Origin: Terebella lapidaria
Taxonomy: Eukaryota; Annelida; Polychaeta; Terebellida; Terebellidae
DNA: 64,000 nucleotides
Assembly (NCBI GenBank): GCA_949152475.1
Contig: OX424559.1
Coordinates: 38,547,119 to 38,611,118, forward strand
Reading direction: 5' to 3'
Shown here piece by piece: positions 23,405-35,206 of this stretch; the first letter of the stretch is position 1, and each line of letters starts with the position of its first letter. The notes below the pieces were generated by a model. It had not been told where the DNA came from. It saw only the letters and a list, made by a program, of their open reading frames with translations, and searched no databases. A program made the translations under genes and the position numbers.

Positions 23405-25509
23405 ATGGCTACAGAGTCCAATCCTGTCTACATGTCCAAGAAACGATGACAAACAACAGCTCTGTCTGCGGTGACAAAGGAAAGAACCGAAATTAACAGC
23501 TGAAGCAAGGCGGCGAAACGTGTCTGGGTGACGTCGAACAAAGACTCCAGGAGTACAGCAGCCTGGTCCACGAATAACAGAAAGCACACAAAACAATACC
23601 CCACCACCTAGACGTCGACCCCGCTCTACAAGACAGAGAAGAAGAGCGCTTCCTGGACCACCTCAAAACAATACAAGACTTCGAGCAAGCAACAACGTCA
23701 TGGGTCACAGAAGTTGAACACAGGCTATATGACAAAGTGGACGAGATAGAAGACAAGAGGTCAACTCGTACAAGATCATCTGAATGATACAGCAGCCACT
23801 CAACACGATCAGCCAGAGCATGTGAAAGGGCTTGACTGGCTGAACTATTGGTAGAACGTCAACAAGCTGCAAAACTCAACCTGAAAGCTCAAGAAGAGAC
23901 ATTTCAACTTGACCTCGAGATTGAAAAAAGTCGCACTCGCGAACAAGTGTATGCTGAGATAGAAGCAGATGAGGAGAAGCGATCCAACCGAAGCAAGTAT
24001 CGATCTACAGCCCCGATACCAGAAGATTCCAATGACGCTGTGCCAAACACCAGGGCACGGGAACAGCCAGATGACATCACTACAACCGAACGCTAGACCA
24101 TTCAAAATGACCGCTCAACCGCAAACCATGGAACTCGAAAACAACATGCATCAGTCAGATGTTCCCAAGATATAACCCACCATGATGAACATTCCTAGCT
24201 TTGTACAAGTGAGTGGTAATCATACGATTGTAAATGACAAAAATGATAATGTGCCTGTCACTGAAAATGATGTGATGTTAATGTTGTAGACAGTGGTCAT
24301 AATGTTTGGAGAGTTGTATTCCACAGGGACAGTTATGATGTGTCAAACAATGTTTCAAATAACATGTACACAACTGAAAGTCCTCCATATGACCGTCAAA
24401 ATGTACAACCCATGTCAACTCACGTAATTGCTCCTGAGCATTTGAGTGGTATGAATAATTATAGTGCCCTACAGGACCCACAAAACACAGAGTATCAAAC
24501 AATGAATACCACTGCGTCAAACCAATGGCCACCAACAACAATCTCATCCCAACCAGCGACGAACGATCAACAACTTCAGGTTATGCAACAAAACCAACAG
24601 CTGCTGGCAGCACAGCATCACTTGGCAACAGCACTGTCGCTCCCACAGCCCGAAATCCAAAAATTCGATGGAGACGCGCTCGAATACAACACATTCATCA
24701 GGGCCTTCGACGCCAGAGTTGCATGTCGGACTTCTCAAGAAGCGGACAAGCTGTACTATCTGGAACAGCTATTAGAGGGCGATGCTAAAGAACTGATTGG
24801 GGGATGTCTACATGAATCCAGCCACAGGATATCGTGAAGCTCGAGCACTTTTGCATCAAGTATACGGTGACCCACACAAGATTGCAAAGAGTATATAAAC
24901 CAGGCCTTGTCTTGGCCAGCTGGCCCAGCTGTCAGACATGATGACGGCACAGCCCTGAGAAAATACAGCCTCTTCCTCACGAGGTGCTTCCATGCAATGC
25001 GAAGCATCTCTCATATGACAGTCCTAAACCACACTCCAAACCACCAATCTTTTGTCCTCAAACTCCCAGCATATCTGCAAAACAAATAGAGAGACACAGC
25101 TAGCAGACTGAGAAGAGATAATCAGCGTATAACTACATTTCACGACCTCGTCACATTTTTTCAGTCCGGCGCTGATGCAGCTAACCACCCAGTCTTCAGT
25201 AGAGACGCACTGAACAAGGGCTACAGTGGTCAGAGAACGTCAACATCACACAAACGAGCCCCTGCAACAACACACAGTTTCGCAATCAATCTGCAGTCAA
25301 ATTCAGACAACAGACAAGCAACAAGTGGTCGGCGACACTGTCCAGCATGCAAGGAAGCACATGACCTTGATGTCTGTCCCAAATTCCTGGACAAGTCCAT
25401 GCCCGAACGACGTCAATTTCTCAGGGACAAGAACCGTTGTTTCGCTTGCTATGGATACAGCCACACCTCGAAGACATGTCGTCATAAATGAACTTGCAAA
25501 CGGTGCATC
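23405..25509 (+). pseudogene. BEL/Pao gag (coiled coil, DUF1759-like, zinc knuckle), broken
   Basis: Starts MATESNPVYMSKKR at 23405 and then shifts frame repeatedly. Segments in order: EVEHRLYDKVDEIEDK (23710); a charged helical stretch ERQQAAKLNLKAQEE...IEADEEKRSNRSKYR typical of the BEL gag coiled coil (23850-24000); LPQPEIQKFDGDALEYNTFI and LEQLLEGDAKELIGGCLH (24640-24815), the gag core; and CPACKEAHDLDVCPKF followed by the zinc knuckle CFACYGYSHTSKTC (25340-25485). Gag would package element RNA. Several indels and stops make it non-functional. Confidence 0.85.
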
Positions 25510-26215
25510 ATGAAACCGCTAACGGCAATACACATGGATAACTTCCAAATAACCTCACCAAACAGCAATGACACTACTGGCAGCACCGATGTAGTATGTA
25601 ATGCTAGCAATACCAGTAACCAGGGTAACGGCACAAACGTGGTCCTTCATGCAATCAATCCCGTACTGGTCCAACAGGCTGGCCAAGGCGAAAATATCGT
25701 CACTTATGCATTCCTAGACAACGGTAGCAGCGGATGCTTCATATATGAAGAGCTGGTAGAGCAACTGAACGCAAGCAGCACAAAAACCACCCTAACTCTG
25801 AAAACGATGCATGGTTAGAGTACTATGCAAACCTTGGCAGTGGAAGATCTCATGATCTCCGAGCTTGATGGCCAGAACACAACCGAACTGCCTAGCAGAG
25901 ATACTATACCAGTTGACTACTCTCAAATACCAAAACAAAGTACATTGCTGAATTGGGGTCATCTACACGAGGCAACACAGAGTTTGCCAGAATTCACGCC
26001 ACATGTCCTGATAGGATTGCTGATGGGAAGGAATTGTCCCAAGGAACACCAGTCAATAAAGGTCATCCCCTCAAAAGACGGAAGTCCTTTCGCCATGTTG
26101 CACCCTCACGGGTGGACAGTATGTGGACCACTCAAAATAAACAACCAGGGCGGTTCACATGCAATAGGATCCAACTACATGAATTTCACGAGTCACTCAC
26201 AACAACGCAAGTACT
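25510..26215 (+). pseudogene. BEL/Pao aspartic protease region
   Basis: Encodes the peptidase of Pao type: VTYAFLDNGSSGCFIYEELV (about 25700-25760), where LDNGS is the active-site loop. It continues after a stop at 25819 as LAVEDLMISELDG, YSQIP, HVLIGLLMG and HPHGWTVCGPL (25825-26130), the usual segment before RT. The single stop between the two pieces and a frameshift after 26130 break it. In BEL elements this domain cleaves the gag-pol precursor. Confidence 0.85.
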
Positions 26216-27400
26216 AAGAATGTTTGAGTTGGACTTCATTGAACACCACAAAGCTTCCTCTCCCGACCAACGTGGATTGTCTCAGGAAGACAGAAAGTTC
26301 CTGACCATTGTACAACAGAACATGCAATTCCAAGGCCAACTCTAAGAGATCCCACTGCCCTTCAAACGAGACAATACCGTCATGCCCAACAACCGTGTAC
26401 AAGCCACCAAGAGGGCAGAATGGCAGCGGAAAAAGATGAAGAAGAATCCTATCTATCTACAGGATTATGTGGGCTTTGTTCAAAGGCTTCTTGAGAATGG
26501 ATACGCAAGAAAACTCGAGCCACATGAACTCCAGGCACAGGCGGGCAAGGTTTGGTACCTCCCACACCACGCAGTGTACCACCCAACGAAAAACAAAATC
26601 AGGGTCGTGTTCGACTGTAGCGCCCAATATGAGTTTCCCTGAAAAACACTCTGCTCCAGGGTCCAGATTTGACAAGTTCGTTAGTGGGCGTTCTTTGTAG
26701 ATTCAGACAAGATGAGGTAGCCCTTATGGGCGACATAGAAGCCATGTTTCATCAGGTGAACGTGCCAAAACACCAGCAAGACTATCTTCGCTTCTTATGG
26801 TGGCCGACCAGTGACCTTGACGCACCACTCGAAGAATTCTGCATGACAGTCCACCTGTTTGGTGCGACATCATCACCAAGCATTGTCAATTATGCCCTGA
26901 GGCAAGTTGCAGAATCAACTACAGATGACCTCATCAGTTCGACCATCAGACTTTTATGTTGATGACTGCCTGAGGTCGGTACGAGATAAATCCACAGCAG
27001 CACAACTGTTACAAAGCCTACAGCAAGCATGCAAGGAACATGGCTTCAGGTTAACAAAGTTCTCAAGCAATAAAACATCCATCGTCAGAAAAATTCCACC
27101 AGAAGATCGTACAAAACAACTTCAATCATCACTGGACGACAAGGGCCTACCAACGGAGAGAGTACTTGGTTTGCAATGGACAGTCACATCTGATTCCTTC
27201 ACATTCACAATCAATGTCAAAGACAAACCCGCCACCAGACAAGGCATCTTATCCGTCACATCATCCATATACGACCCACTGGGGTTTGTCTCACCATTCA
27301 TACTCACTGCCAAGAAAATCCTTCAGGATCTATGTAGAGAGAAAACGTTCGGCTGAGAAGCTTTCAATGAGGAATTCCAAACACTACTTGAAGAGTGTAG
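26216..27400 (+). pseudogene. BEL/Pao reverse transcriptase, broken
   Basis: RT of Pao type in three frames: RFVLRMFELDF-like lead-in (26215), VWYLPHHAVYHPTKNKIRVV (26550-26610) and VFDCSAQYE. Then [19 protein letters not shown] (motif A, 26711-26765), [20 protein letters not shown] (26838-26895) and [10 protein letters not shown] with the catalytic YVDD (26952-26980). The thumb follows: [20 protein letters not shown] (27266-27325). After about 27400 the sequence jumps to the integrase, so nearly all of RNase H is deleted. Confidence 0.88.
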
Positions 27401-27477
27401 TAAACGGGGCCGAGCGGCAAACGGCGACAAAGCTACTTCTAGGAATAGCGCAATAGATTGTATCCATTCCTGAAAGA

Positions 27478-28614
27478 ACAAATTCTTAGAGTTGGCGGTC
27501 GACTGCAACGTTCAGACATTGACGACGATGCAAAGAATCCAATTCTCCTACCTCGAAAGCACCACGTCACAACAGTCCTCCTACGTAGTATCCACCATCA
27601 AATAGCGCACGCTGGTCATCCATGACGGAGCCGCTGTGCAAAGCATCATATCCCGCTGTGTAGAATACAAGAAACGAGGCACAGTCTGTGAACAAAAAAT
27701 GGCTGATTTGCCAGCCAAGAACCGCCATTTTCTTTCACTGGCGTGGACTTCTTTGGACCGGTTCTCATAAAGGACGGTGAAAAGAGCTAAAGAGATACGG
27801 TGTTATATTTACTTGCACAGCCAGCCGAGCTGTACATAGAGAGGTGGCGAACAGTCTCGACACTGACAGCTTTCTGAATGCCCTCAGGCGCTTTGTTGCA
27901 CGTCGGGTACAAAGAAATCATATCTGACAATGGTACAAACTTCAAGGGAGGCGAGAGAGAACTACGACAGGCTTTGGAGGAAATGGACAGTGGTCACATC
28001 AAGGATCAACTACTGAAGCAGCACATTTCATGGCGGTTCAACCCATCTGCTGCAAGTCATATGGGGGACGCCTGGGAAAGGCAGATTTGCACAATAAGGA
28101 AGACTTTGTCCCAACTCTCAAAGGAATTCGGCACTCAACTGGACAGCTAATCACTACATACCCTCATGTGCGAAGTCGAGGCTATAATAAATTCCAGGCC
28201 ACTGACAACAGTGTCAACAGAAACCGATGACGATGAGCCGTTGACCCCTAACCATTTGCTTATGAACAAATCAACGATTGTACTCCCCCTGCCGGGCGAT
28301 TTCCAATGCCTGGATATCCACATGCACCGAATTTGGCGAAGAGTACAGTATCTCGCAAACATCTTTTGGACAAGGTGGAGAAAAGAATACCTACCAACAC
28401 TTCAATCTCGTCAAAAATGGAACAAAGACAAACGAAACATAAGAGTAGATGATGTCATTCTAATGAGAGACGATTCATCCCCACAAAACACGTGGCCACT
28501 TGGAACGTTGATGCCGATAGCAATGGGTCAGTCCGAGGTGAGAACTTCTTGCTCTGAGTTTCGACGGCCTGATGCCAATCTCGTCCTTTTGATCCCAGCT
28601 GAAGAACAGCTGTA
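27478..28614 (+). pseudogene. BEL/Pao integrase with C-terminal DUF5641-like part, broken
   Basis: Zinc-binding start ILLPRKHHVTTVLLRSIHHQ with HAGHP (27540-27625), but part of the domain is lost. Core: GVDFFGPV (first Asp, about 27740), [20 protein letters not shown] (second Asp, 27919-27980) and GDAWERQICTIRKTL (Glu, 28068-28110). After a stop at 28148 the C-terminal part follows in the next frame: CEVEAIINSRPLT, LTPNHLLMNK and WTRWRKEYLPTLQ, and ends at 28614. Acidic residues of the DDE triad survive but stops and shifts prevent a full product. Confidence 0.88.
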
Positions 28615-28699
28615 AAAATTGTGATAGACAAGAATCACTGAAATGAAATGTAATTGTAGTTTTATTCACCGATTTAGCTTTGAACAAACAATTTTGTTC

Positions 28700-28710
28700 A
28701 AGAGGCCGAG
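28700..28710 (+). other. BEL/Pao polypurine tract
   Basis: AAGAGGCCGAG sits directly before the LTR start TGTAAGAAAT, 85 bases after the pol stop. This is the expected plus-strand primer and fixes the left border of the 3' LTR. Confidence 0.75.
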
Positions 28711-29098
28711 TGTAAGAAATACATGTATATTTCTTGATGTATGGTTAAATTATGATGTATTATTATTACCTTATGTCGAATCTCGTGATTGAGACAATTG
28801 AAGTCCCCAAATAACTAGTCGCTATGTTCCAATGGTTATGTCCTAGGATTGGAGGTTTATAGGTGGTTCAAATCCACTAATTTCTATGAGTTTTATTCGT
28901 CATTTGTTACATATTTTTCTCACCTGTATGACACGTGATGTTTGTTCAAAACAAACAGTTGCCATTTTTCTGCCATTTGAACCGTTGGTCACACAGAAGA
29001 CTGATCAAGGATTTTAACGTATCTACTCATGTGTTAGGAAACACAGATGTAATTTGTGATTATTCAATTACTTTCAAATGTACCAAATACACGTAATT

Positions 29099-29150
<52 letters not shown>

Positions 29151-29155
29151 GTGTG
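28711..29155 (+). mobile_element. BEL/Pao 3' LTR, first part
   Basis: Starts TGTAAGAAATACATG. It contains the undisturbed site into which the LINE inserted in the other LTR copy (TTATGATGTATT at 28751), a decayed tRNA-like stretch (28830-28875), and the block CACGTGATGTTTGTTC shared with the 5' LTR. It runs into a TA microsatellite (29100-29150), where a Ty3 LTR interrupts it. Confidence 0.85.
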
Positions 29156-29875
29156 TGTGTCGATTTTGCCCAAAGATCGCGGCAGGAGTCTTTGCAAAAC
29201 ACTAACCAGTATTATGGCCTATTTTTAGATCGCTCCCGCTTGGAGCGTGCGTTGCCCAGCAACGCACTGTACTCCATCGCGCCCAGTAAACTATAACAAT
29301 GGTTTGACCTAGTCTCTCCCCCCGCCTCTCGGTTCGATATATATACGCGAGCATTTGGCTTGGTCTGTGAGATTGTCCCAGAGCAAGCCGAGAGGCAGGA
29401 CGAGAGGCTCGCCATGAGCTTTACGTCCCTGTGTCTTGGGTAAGGCCCACGCGGGCCCTGAGGACGATTTCCATTGGGGGCCCAGGTGGGGGAGACCGTT
29501 GCTGACTCAAGGGCTCACGCCCTGTGGATCACCGGTTTCTTACCACCTGGGGTGGTGTGACACAGGCTCTGGCAGACCGTCGGGCTGGCTCAGAGTTCCA
29601 TCTCTGTGACAGTGCCTTCGGCGAGGCCGGCCAGCAACATGCCCACGTGTACGGGTTCCGTGGTGCCGCTCCCATGGCATCTCGGGCTCTACATACGGAT
29701 ACATTACCATAACTGTGTAATATGCATGTTGTAGTTAAAGAGTTGGTGAGATGCATTTGTTATGTGGTAGTGTATGACGGCCGGACTCATTCCGGGCTGA
29801 CTGTTACCTGGTTGTAGTGTTGTTTCTATCCATGCTAAACTGTTACCCTGTAGCGGGCGCCCGCCGAACTTTACA
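29156..29875 (+). mobile_element. Solo Ty3/gypsy LTR (720 bp)
   Basis: Starts TGTGTCGATTTTGCCC and ends GAACTTTACA. It is the same sequence family as the LTRs at 39497-40230 and 48392-49115 but in the opposite orientation. A TATA-like GATATATATACG lies at 29335. It closely resembles the 48.4-49.1 kb LTR (for example the shared segment around GCCGGCCAGCAACATGCCCA) and less the 39.5-40.2 kb one. No internal sequence is present, so it is the product of LTR-LTR recombination. The flanks are BEL LTR on both sides; a TATGT target duplication is possible but blurred by the microsatellite. Confidence 0.88.
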
Positions 29876-29997
29876 TATGTTTATGTACAAGTTGCATCAA
29901 CCTAATAACATGTTTTGTAACCAGTTGTCAAATTGATTACTGAATTCGAATTTGGTCACTGTAAATACTCCCCTTTCACGGTTTGTATAGCCTATGC
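29876..29997 (+). mobile_element. BEL/Pao 3' LTR, continuation, right part missing
   Basis: TATGTTTATGTACAAGTTGC onwards matches 22999-23122 of the 5' LTR and breaks off at GCTTTTATA. The final 350 bp or so of the LTR, with its polyadenylation signal, are missing, so the BEL element is truncated at both ends. Confidence 0.8.
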
Positions 29998-32900
29998 TTT
30001 TATAGGCCCTACTGCAGTAGTCATTTCTTGGTGCTACTGGAGCATTAATGCATCTTTTTTTTCAATTTTCGAACTATGTGGAGTGAAGAAAAATTTAAAG
30101 TCATTTTGGGAGAAAGTTATGGATTTTGCCATCATTTCCCAAACAGATGCCCCTGTCTCATTGATTTCGTTGCGAGTTTCAGGTGGAGATAATTCGAGTT
30201 TGTTGACATTATCGCCATTCTCAGTGCTTTGTATTCCTAGATGCATTGCGATTCCAGCTTACTCATAATAGAAACTCATAAAATAGTCTCTCTTATGGGT
30301 TTTGCTCATATATGATCAGGCCAATCGAGCGTAAACTACGTCATGTCAGAGGAAACTCTGAGTGGCGCACAGAACAAAAGATAAGCGGCTGCTAGTACTT
30401 TCATGGACACTCTATGCTTGATTTATCCATCTGATCAAGCATAATCAGATAATAACTTTTCTAGCCTATTTTTTCTCTGAGACCACAGGTATTTTTCTTG
30501 TTGATTTGGAAGAAATTATATTTCTCTCAATATCACCTCAACGGCAGAAAAAAACATAACACTAGTGAAAAATGTATAATATACGTAAGATACATATCTC
30601 TTTCGATACACGCGGCTTATTAGCCGAGCGCTTAGTCCTGTATCTCGAGCTCAAGGATAAGTCAGTGTTGGAAACTTGCCTGCTCCCCCGATCCATCATT
30701 ACACCAGGTGCGCGTAAATCTAAACCTTCCCTGCTGTATAAAGTATTGGGTCTGGTCAGTGATGCAAATGTCAGCACTGATTATATCTACATACATCAAA
30801 CTTCCGGCCCACATTCTATCCACTACAGGAGAGCTCCAAAATACACATTAACGCACATATTACCTACAGTGAGAGAGTCGCAAAGAGTCTTGTGCGAAAT
30901 ACCTGATTATGATAGACTTGTAGAAGTATGTATCCCAGATCTTGGCTTACTTGTGTTCGCGGATATACGGAAACGTGAAAAATGGCGTTCCGTTTCAAAA
31001 GTTTCTAAAGATCGAGTTCCGTCCTGAAATAAATGCGCCAAGACTTGGTGGTTTCCCACAGTGTCCTGGACGCAATCAGCACGTACGTGTACACGTAGTT
31101 GAACTCGATTTATGGTGGTAATTATTGGCATATTTTTACACGCAATCAGTGCTTATAGAGTCTCATTTTAGTTCCTTCAAAGCTATTTTTTGTAAATGTA
31201 GACATGCTTTTCAGAAAGAGATAGATAATCCCAAGCAACTAATTTTTTGCACCAAAGAATACACCATAAGTGAACAATAAATGGACATACTGGCCTCACA
31301 ATTAACCTCATTGAAACGATTTTGGACAGAAAGTAAACCGAGGTTAGCAATTACAACGCTCACTGCTTATGGTCTGTGGATAATGTGGCTTTTTTGGTAC
31401 GTTGGGATGAGCGGACACACGATACATGGAAGACACGCAGGAATACCGGAAGGAGAATTGGTATTTACTCACCAATATCAGAAGACCGGTAGTTGTTAAG
31501 ACTTGATTCCTGAGATTCTGTCAAGAGAAAAAATACTATTATTATTTTATCATTTACTGTTATTTTGTGACGTAATTCTTGATTTGGAATACACAGCGAA
31601 TGAATATATAATAAATGATATATAAAGGAATGATGATCTTATGCATCGTGATTACATATACCATTGAATTACTGGATAGTAACTACTGATCAACGGGAAT
31701 AACGCAGGAGGTTACGGAATATTGCCAACGGGGGGGGAGGTAAAATCCAGGCCATTGTTTTAAAAAGTATAATTTAATTGTGCCGTCTTCGATTTATCTC
31801 TAGCGTAGCTGAATTAGATTATATAACAATGCATGTATGTAACTTGCCAGTTCTTGTATTTGCAGCAGCGAAAATTGCATACGGACATCGACTGTATGGG
31901 AACTATTTATCACTGGACGTGCGGAGGGATTATAACCGTCAAAAAGTAGTTCCAGTAGGCGCTCTTCATCTGATGGCACTCGTGCGGTCAGTGATGATCC
32001 AGCTGATTAAAAACCGATTGACAAAAATCAATTAATCATCCATCAATGAACCGCAAGAGACTGGGTGTAACATTATAAAATTCCTTTTTCTAGTCTTCCA
32101 TTGATAAATGTTTGTTTCATTAATTTTATTAATTCTATCGAAAGAAAAAATCGATTGGTCTTCTTCGATAGGTGGTCCGGCCATAAATCTGGTATCTTGG
32201 TTGTCATGTTTAACTAGATAACGACATAAATCAACGGATGTTTACCAGACTATAAATAAAGAACACTTCTAGTCCAGTATGATTATGGCATATAGTTTCA
32301 CTAACGAACTTACCCATTCCAGATGCTATTGCACCAAATAGCCAGACAACGAATAGCCCCAGAGCCTTTCGCTTTTCTTCGCCATCCATCGCAATGTGTC
32401 ACGTTGATCAAGTTGGGTCATGTGACTGCTGGTCAAAAAGAATATTGGTATCCGTATCTCATGAAAAGATCGTAGTTGATCCCCTTCCTGGTGAAAAGGA
32501 CAAAATGTTAGGTAGCCATTATTGTTTGCCCGCTGTTTGCCAATTGCAAATGAAATATTTCTATATAAAGCATAGTCCATTGCTAAATCTCTGATAACAG
32601 AAAATGAAGCAATTGAGAAAAAAATCGTCATGTATATGACAAGGTGGTCCACAGTATAACAAATGTTTTGGTTGAGGTAGGAAGGAACACCATTTAATTA
32701 TTTTCTTCATGGGATCTATCCTCAAATTCATCTCTTCCATGAAGACCGAGTTATCCTCTGGAAAACAAAAGCAGTGAATGAACAAATCTTCCTCGCTAAT
32801 ATCCGATACTCATACGATTAGTCTCACAACGCCTCTCTCTCCTCCCTACACACGCCAACTGTAATAGATACTGCTTATTACATATCCTTATCTCTGGTTG

Positions 32901-34762
32901 TTTGATAGCCCCATGTGTAGCTGATATTCAGGCTGCCCGCACAGCGCCTAAGGCGACCGAGTGAGCGCTCGCTCTCCATTCTACTGCACGCGAGGAAGCA
33001 GTTCGTGGGAGTGTCCGCGCCCTCTCCGTACCCATGGCGAGCACGCGGGTGGTAATTGACGGGTCTGACGCCGAATGAACTGTTGGCTGTATTCACCAGA
33101 GAGAATCTATTCGGACACCTGGCTACTGGCCGTCTTTCGGTCAGTTAGTCCTGTAGTTTATAGTTAGTGGATAATAATGCTCGCAGAGCAAGTCGAGATC
33201 ATGGAGCTTTCTTCCGTCAGATTTATCATTGTTTTGTTTTCTTTCGAGTTTGACCAGTTTCAGTAGTGCAGTTATGTTTTTCTTCCATTATATGTCGATG
33301 ATATTGCAGGAATGTGGGAGAGACCAAGGTTACGTGGTGGTGTCATTTTGCGGAATATAGAACGAGTTACTAGTTAAAGCGGCTCTGTCTGTGACCGAGT
33401 CGTATGTATGTCGTCACCCGACTTGGAATAAAACAGAGACTTGGTGTCGTTCTCTCGTTGTGCTTTATTTTCATACACTGGTTATTTATGCGTGGTAGAA
33501 CCAATGTCAATTCAAACCTTTTACGTGATGTAGTAGTGCACGGGTCGGAACAAGCTATACACCCTGCAACATATCTTAAGGCGGTGACTGACCTAGTTCT
33601 TTTGTCTAGGGGTCAGGTCATGTTATTGTCACCGACTTGTGCTCAGATTTTTTGGAAGGAAGATCAACACACGGTAAGAAAAATGCAATTTCTGCAACAT
33701 AACGCATATATATTATAACTGAGGGGGGTGATACGATGTCCGAGATACTACTACAAATTCATGTATTTCACAAATATTTGTAGGGGCTGTAATTCCCCAG
33801 AAATAAGGTTTCTTCCATCAATATTTACCCCAATTTTGACAAGGTGATTACGTTCAGGCTGCACACCTGGGTTAGAAGGCCCTATATAAATCAATGTAAA
33901 TTTTCCCACTTCGGACCCTCTTATCTCTATCAAAGGGGAAGAAAATAAACTTATTGTTCATTTTTTCTGACAGCTACATCACTGGGCTGTAATAAAAATG
34001 TCATTTCGTCATATGGTCACACGCTCGTTTTTTCGCTAAATCTAAATGAAAAAAATCACCAGTTTCCGCCCGTTTTGCCGACGAGCGTCTGACAGCCGAG
34101 GTCCCCTCGAACCATGTGTGTTCGGCGTAGGAATACCAGACATTTAATGTTTTGTCAAAACGACATGTAGTGCAATGTTCGAAGCTTTTTAGCTGCAAAA
34201 CACCACTAGTTATATATTCAATATCCACAAAGACTGCATACATGCCTGAAATCCAAGGTTTTTTTAGGCACTATTTGATTGGGTACACGGATGTTCATCG
34301 GAGGAATCCCAGGTGTGATACCTTCATGGTCATTTTCAATAAATTCTGCACATTGTAATTCGATATTCTGTACATGGGAGTTAAGATAATCATTTCATGT
34401 TTCATATATCCTGCGCATACGCTCCAATGTATTGTAATTTTTCACTTGTTCCTAAATTACTACACACGCTTGTCGTGTCACCGATTTGAGTCAAGCGTCA
34501 CCGACTTAAGATGTTAGTTGCCCAGAAAAGGACTGGTATCTCTCCACAAGAAAACGCATAAAGTATTAGCCACCCGCGATGTTCAATCAACGGTATGCAT
34601 TGCAACATCACAATGCAAATGTTTCTATTATTTTCTTTCCATATTCTTGTCTTCATATTTTGAAAACTAGCAAAATTAACATGTACACTATACACAATCA
34701 TAATTATTACGTGGAAAAGCCTAAATTATTGCATAGTCCCATCGTTTGTTCATTCAGGAATC
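29998..34762. other. Mostly single-copy-looking DNA without identified genes
   Basis: No motif recognised here occurs elsewhere in the window. Open frames are short. The only longer one is listed separately. Points of note: a good 3' splice acceptor (TTCTTGTATTTGCAG ending at 31864) followed by 57 open codons up to a stop at 32033; and a GC-richer patch at 32930-33100 followed at 33429 by AATAAA and a GT-rich stretch, which could be an LTR or a promoter, but terminal repeats were not found. No RNA gene was seen. Confidence 0.45.
30572..31027 (+). CDS. Uncharacterised 151-codon open frame
   Basis: Longest open frame in this low-repeat stretch. The product would be basic and soluble, starting MYNIRKIHISFDTRGLLAE, with no recognisable domain, signal peptide or membrane segment. 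A stop follows at 31025, with no polyadenylation signal nearby; no splice sites flank it clearly. It may be a chance open frame or a degraded exon. No function is proposed. Confidence 0.2.
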   Translation: MYNIRKIHISFDTRGLLAERLVLYLELKDKSVLETCLLPRSIITPGARKSKPSLLYKVLGLVSDANVSTDYIYIHQTSGPHSIHYRRAPKYTLTHILPTVRESQRVLCEIPDYDRLVEVCIPDLGLLVFADIRKREKWRSVSKVSKDRVPS

Positions 34763-35068
34763 ATGATAGGAAAAGAAAGCTGTATCTGTCCAATCTGGTG
34801 TGCACGTACAAACTGCGAAGATAGCAAGGCGACAATGACGCACCGACGGGGGGCTACAGACTCGGCTACAGACTCGGGGGATGATTTGGAAATCACAGTG
34901 TCTGATGGAGAGTGTTTCGGGAGAGCGATTGTTGAACCCACAAATGTGAAAACGTCCACAAATGTGAAAACCCACAAATGTGAAAACAAATTTTGTAAAT
35001 CACCCACAAATGTAAAAAAATCAACCACAAATGTGAAAACGTTTTTTGTCAACTACCCACAAATGTGA
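34763..35068 (+). CDS. Short open frame running into a minisatellite
   Basis: Starts MIGKESCICPIWCARTNC at 34763. It has a Ser/Asp/Glu-rich middle (DSATDSGDDLEITVSDGE) and then runs into the minisatellite, giving repeated PTNVKT/HKCEN units before a stop at 35066. The Cys-rich start and acidic middle look more like coding DNA than the flanks, but no family is recognised. It could be an exon whose end has been lengthened by repeat growth. Confidence 0.25.
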   Translation: MIGKESCICPIWCARTNCEDSKATMTHRRGATDSATDSGDDLEITVSDGECFGRAIVEPTNVKTSTNVKTHKCENKFCKSPTNVKKSTTNVKTFFVNYPQM

Positions 35069-35175
35069 GAATCTTCACCCACAAATGTGAAAAAAAACTT
35101 CACCCACAAATGTGAAAAAAAACAACCACAAATGTGAAAACGATTTTTGTCAATTGCCCACAGATGTGAAAATCT
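34934..35175 (+). repeat. Minisatellite of CCACAAATGTGAAAA units
   Basis: About eleven copies of a roughly 15-bp core CCCACAAATGTGAAAA, in two length classes: direct 15-18-bp spacing and longer 30-50-bp units with TTTTTGTCAA spacers. CACAAATGTG is itself a near-perfect palindrome. Units vary at their A-run, as expected of slippage. Confidence 0.9.
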
Positions 35176-35206
35176 GACACAACATTAGCTTCAACATGAG
35201 GAATGT

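Noticed and set aside
31778..32035. Host gene exon after the acceptor ending at 31864
   Set aside because: One good acceptor and 57 open codons are not enough; no recognisable protein and no matching donor or neighbouring exon were found.
32326..32785. Minus-strand frames with hydrophobic stretches
   Set aside because: Two overlapping short frames without family resemblance; hydrophobicity is expected from AT-rich sequence.
32880..33480. Solo LTR or promoter in the single-copy region
   Set aside because: AATAAA and a GC-rich patch are suggestive, but no TGT...ACA termini with matching target duplication could be found.
34934..35175. CRISPR-like short repeats (CCACAAATGTG)
   Set aside because: Spacing is irregular, spacers are A-runs and variants of one another, and no cas genes exist in this eukaryotic context.
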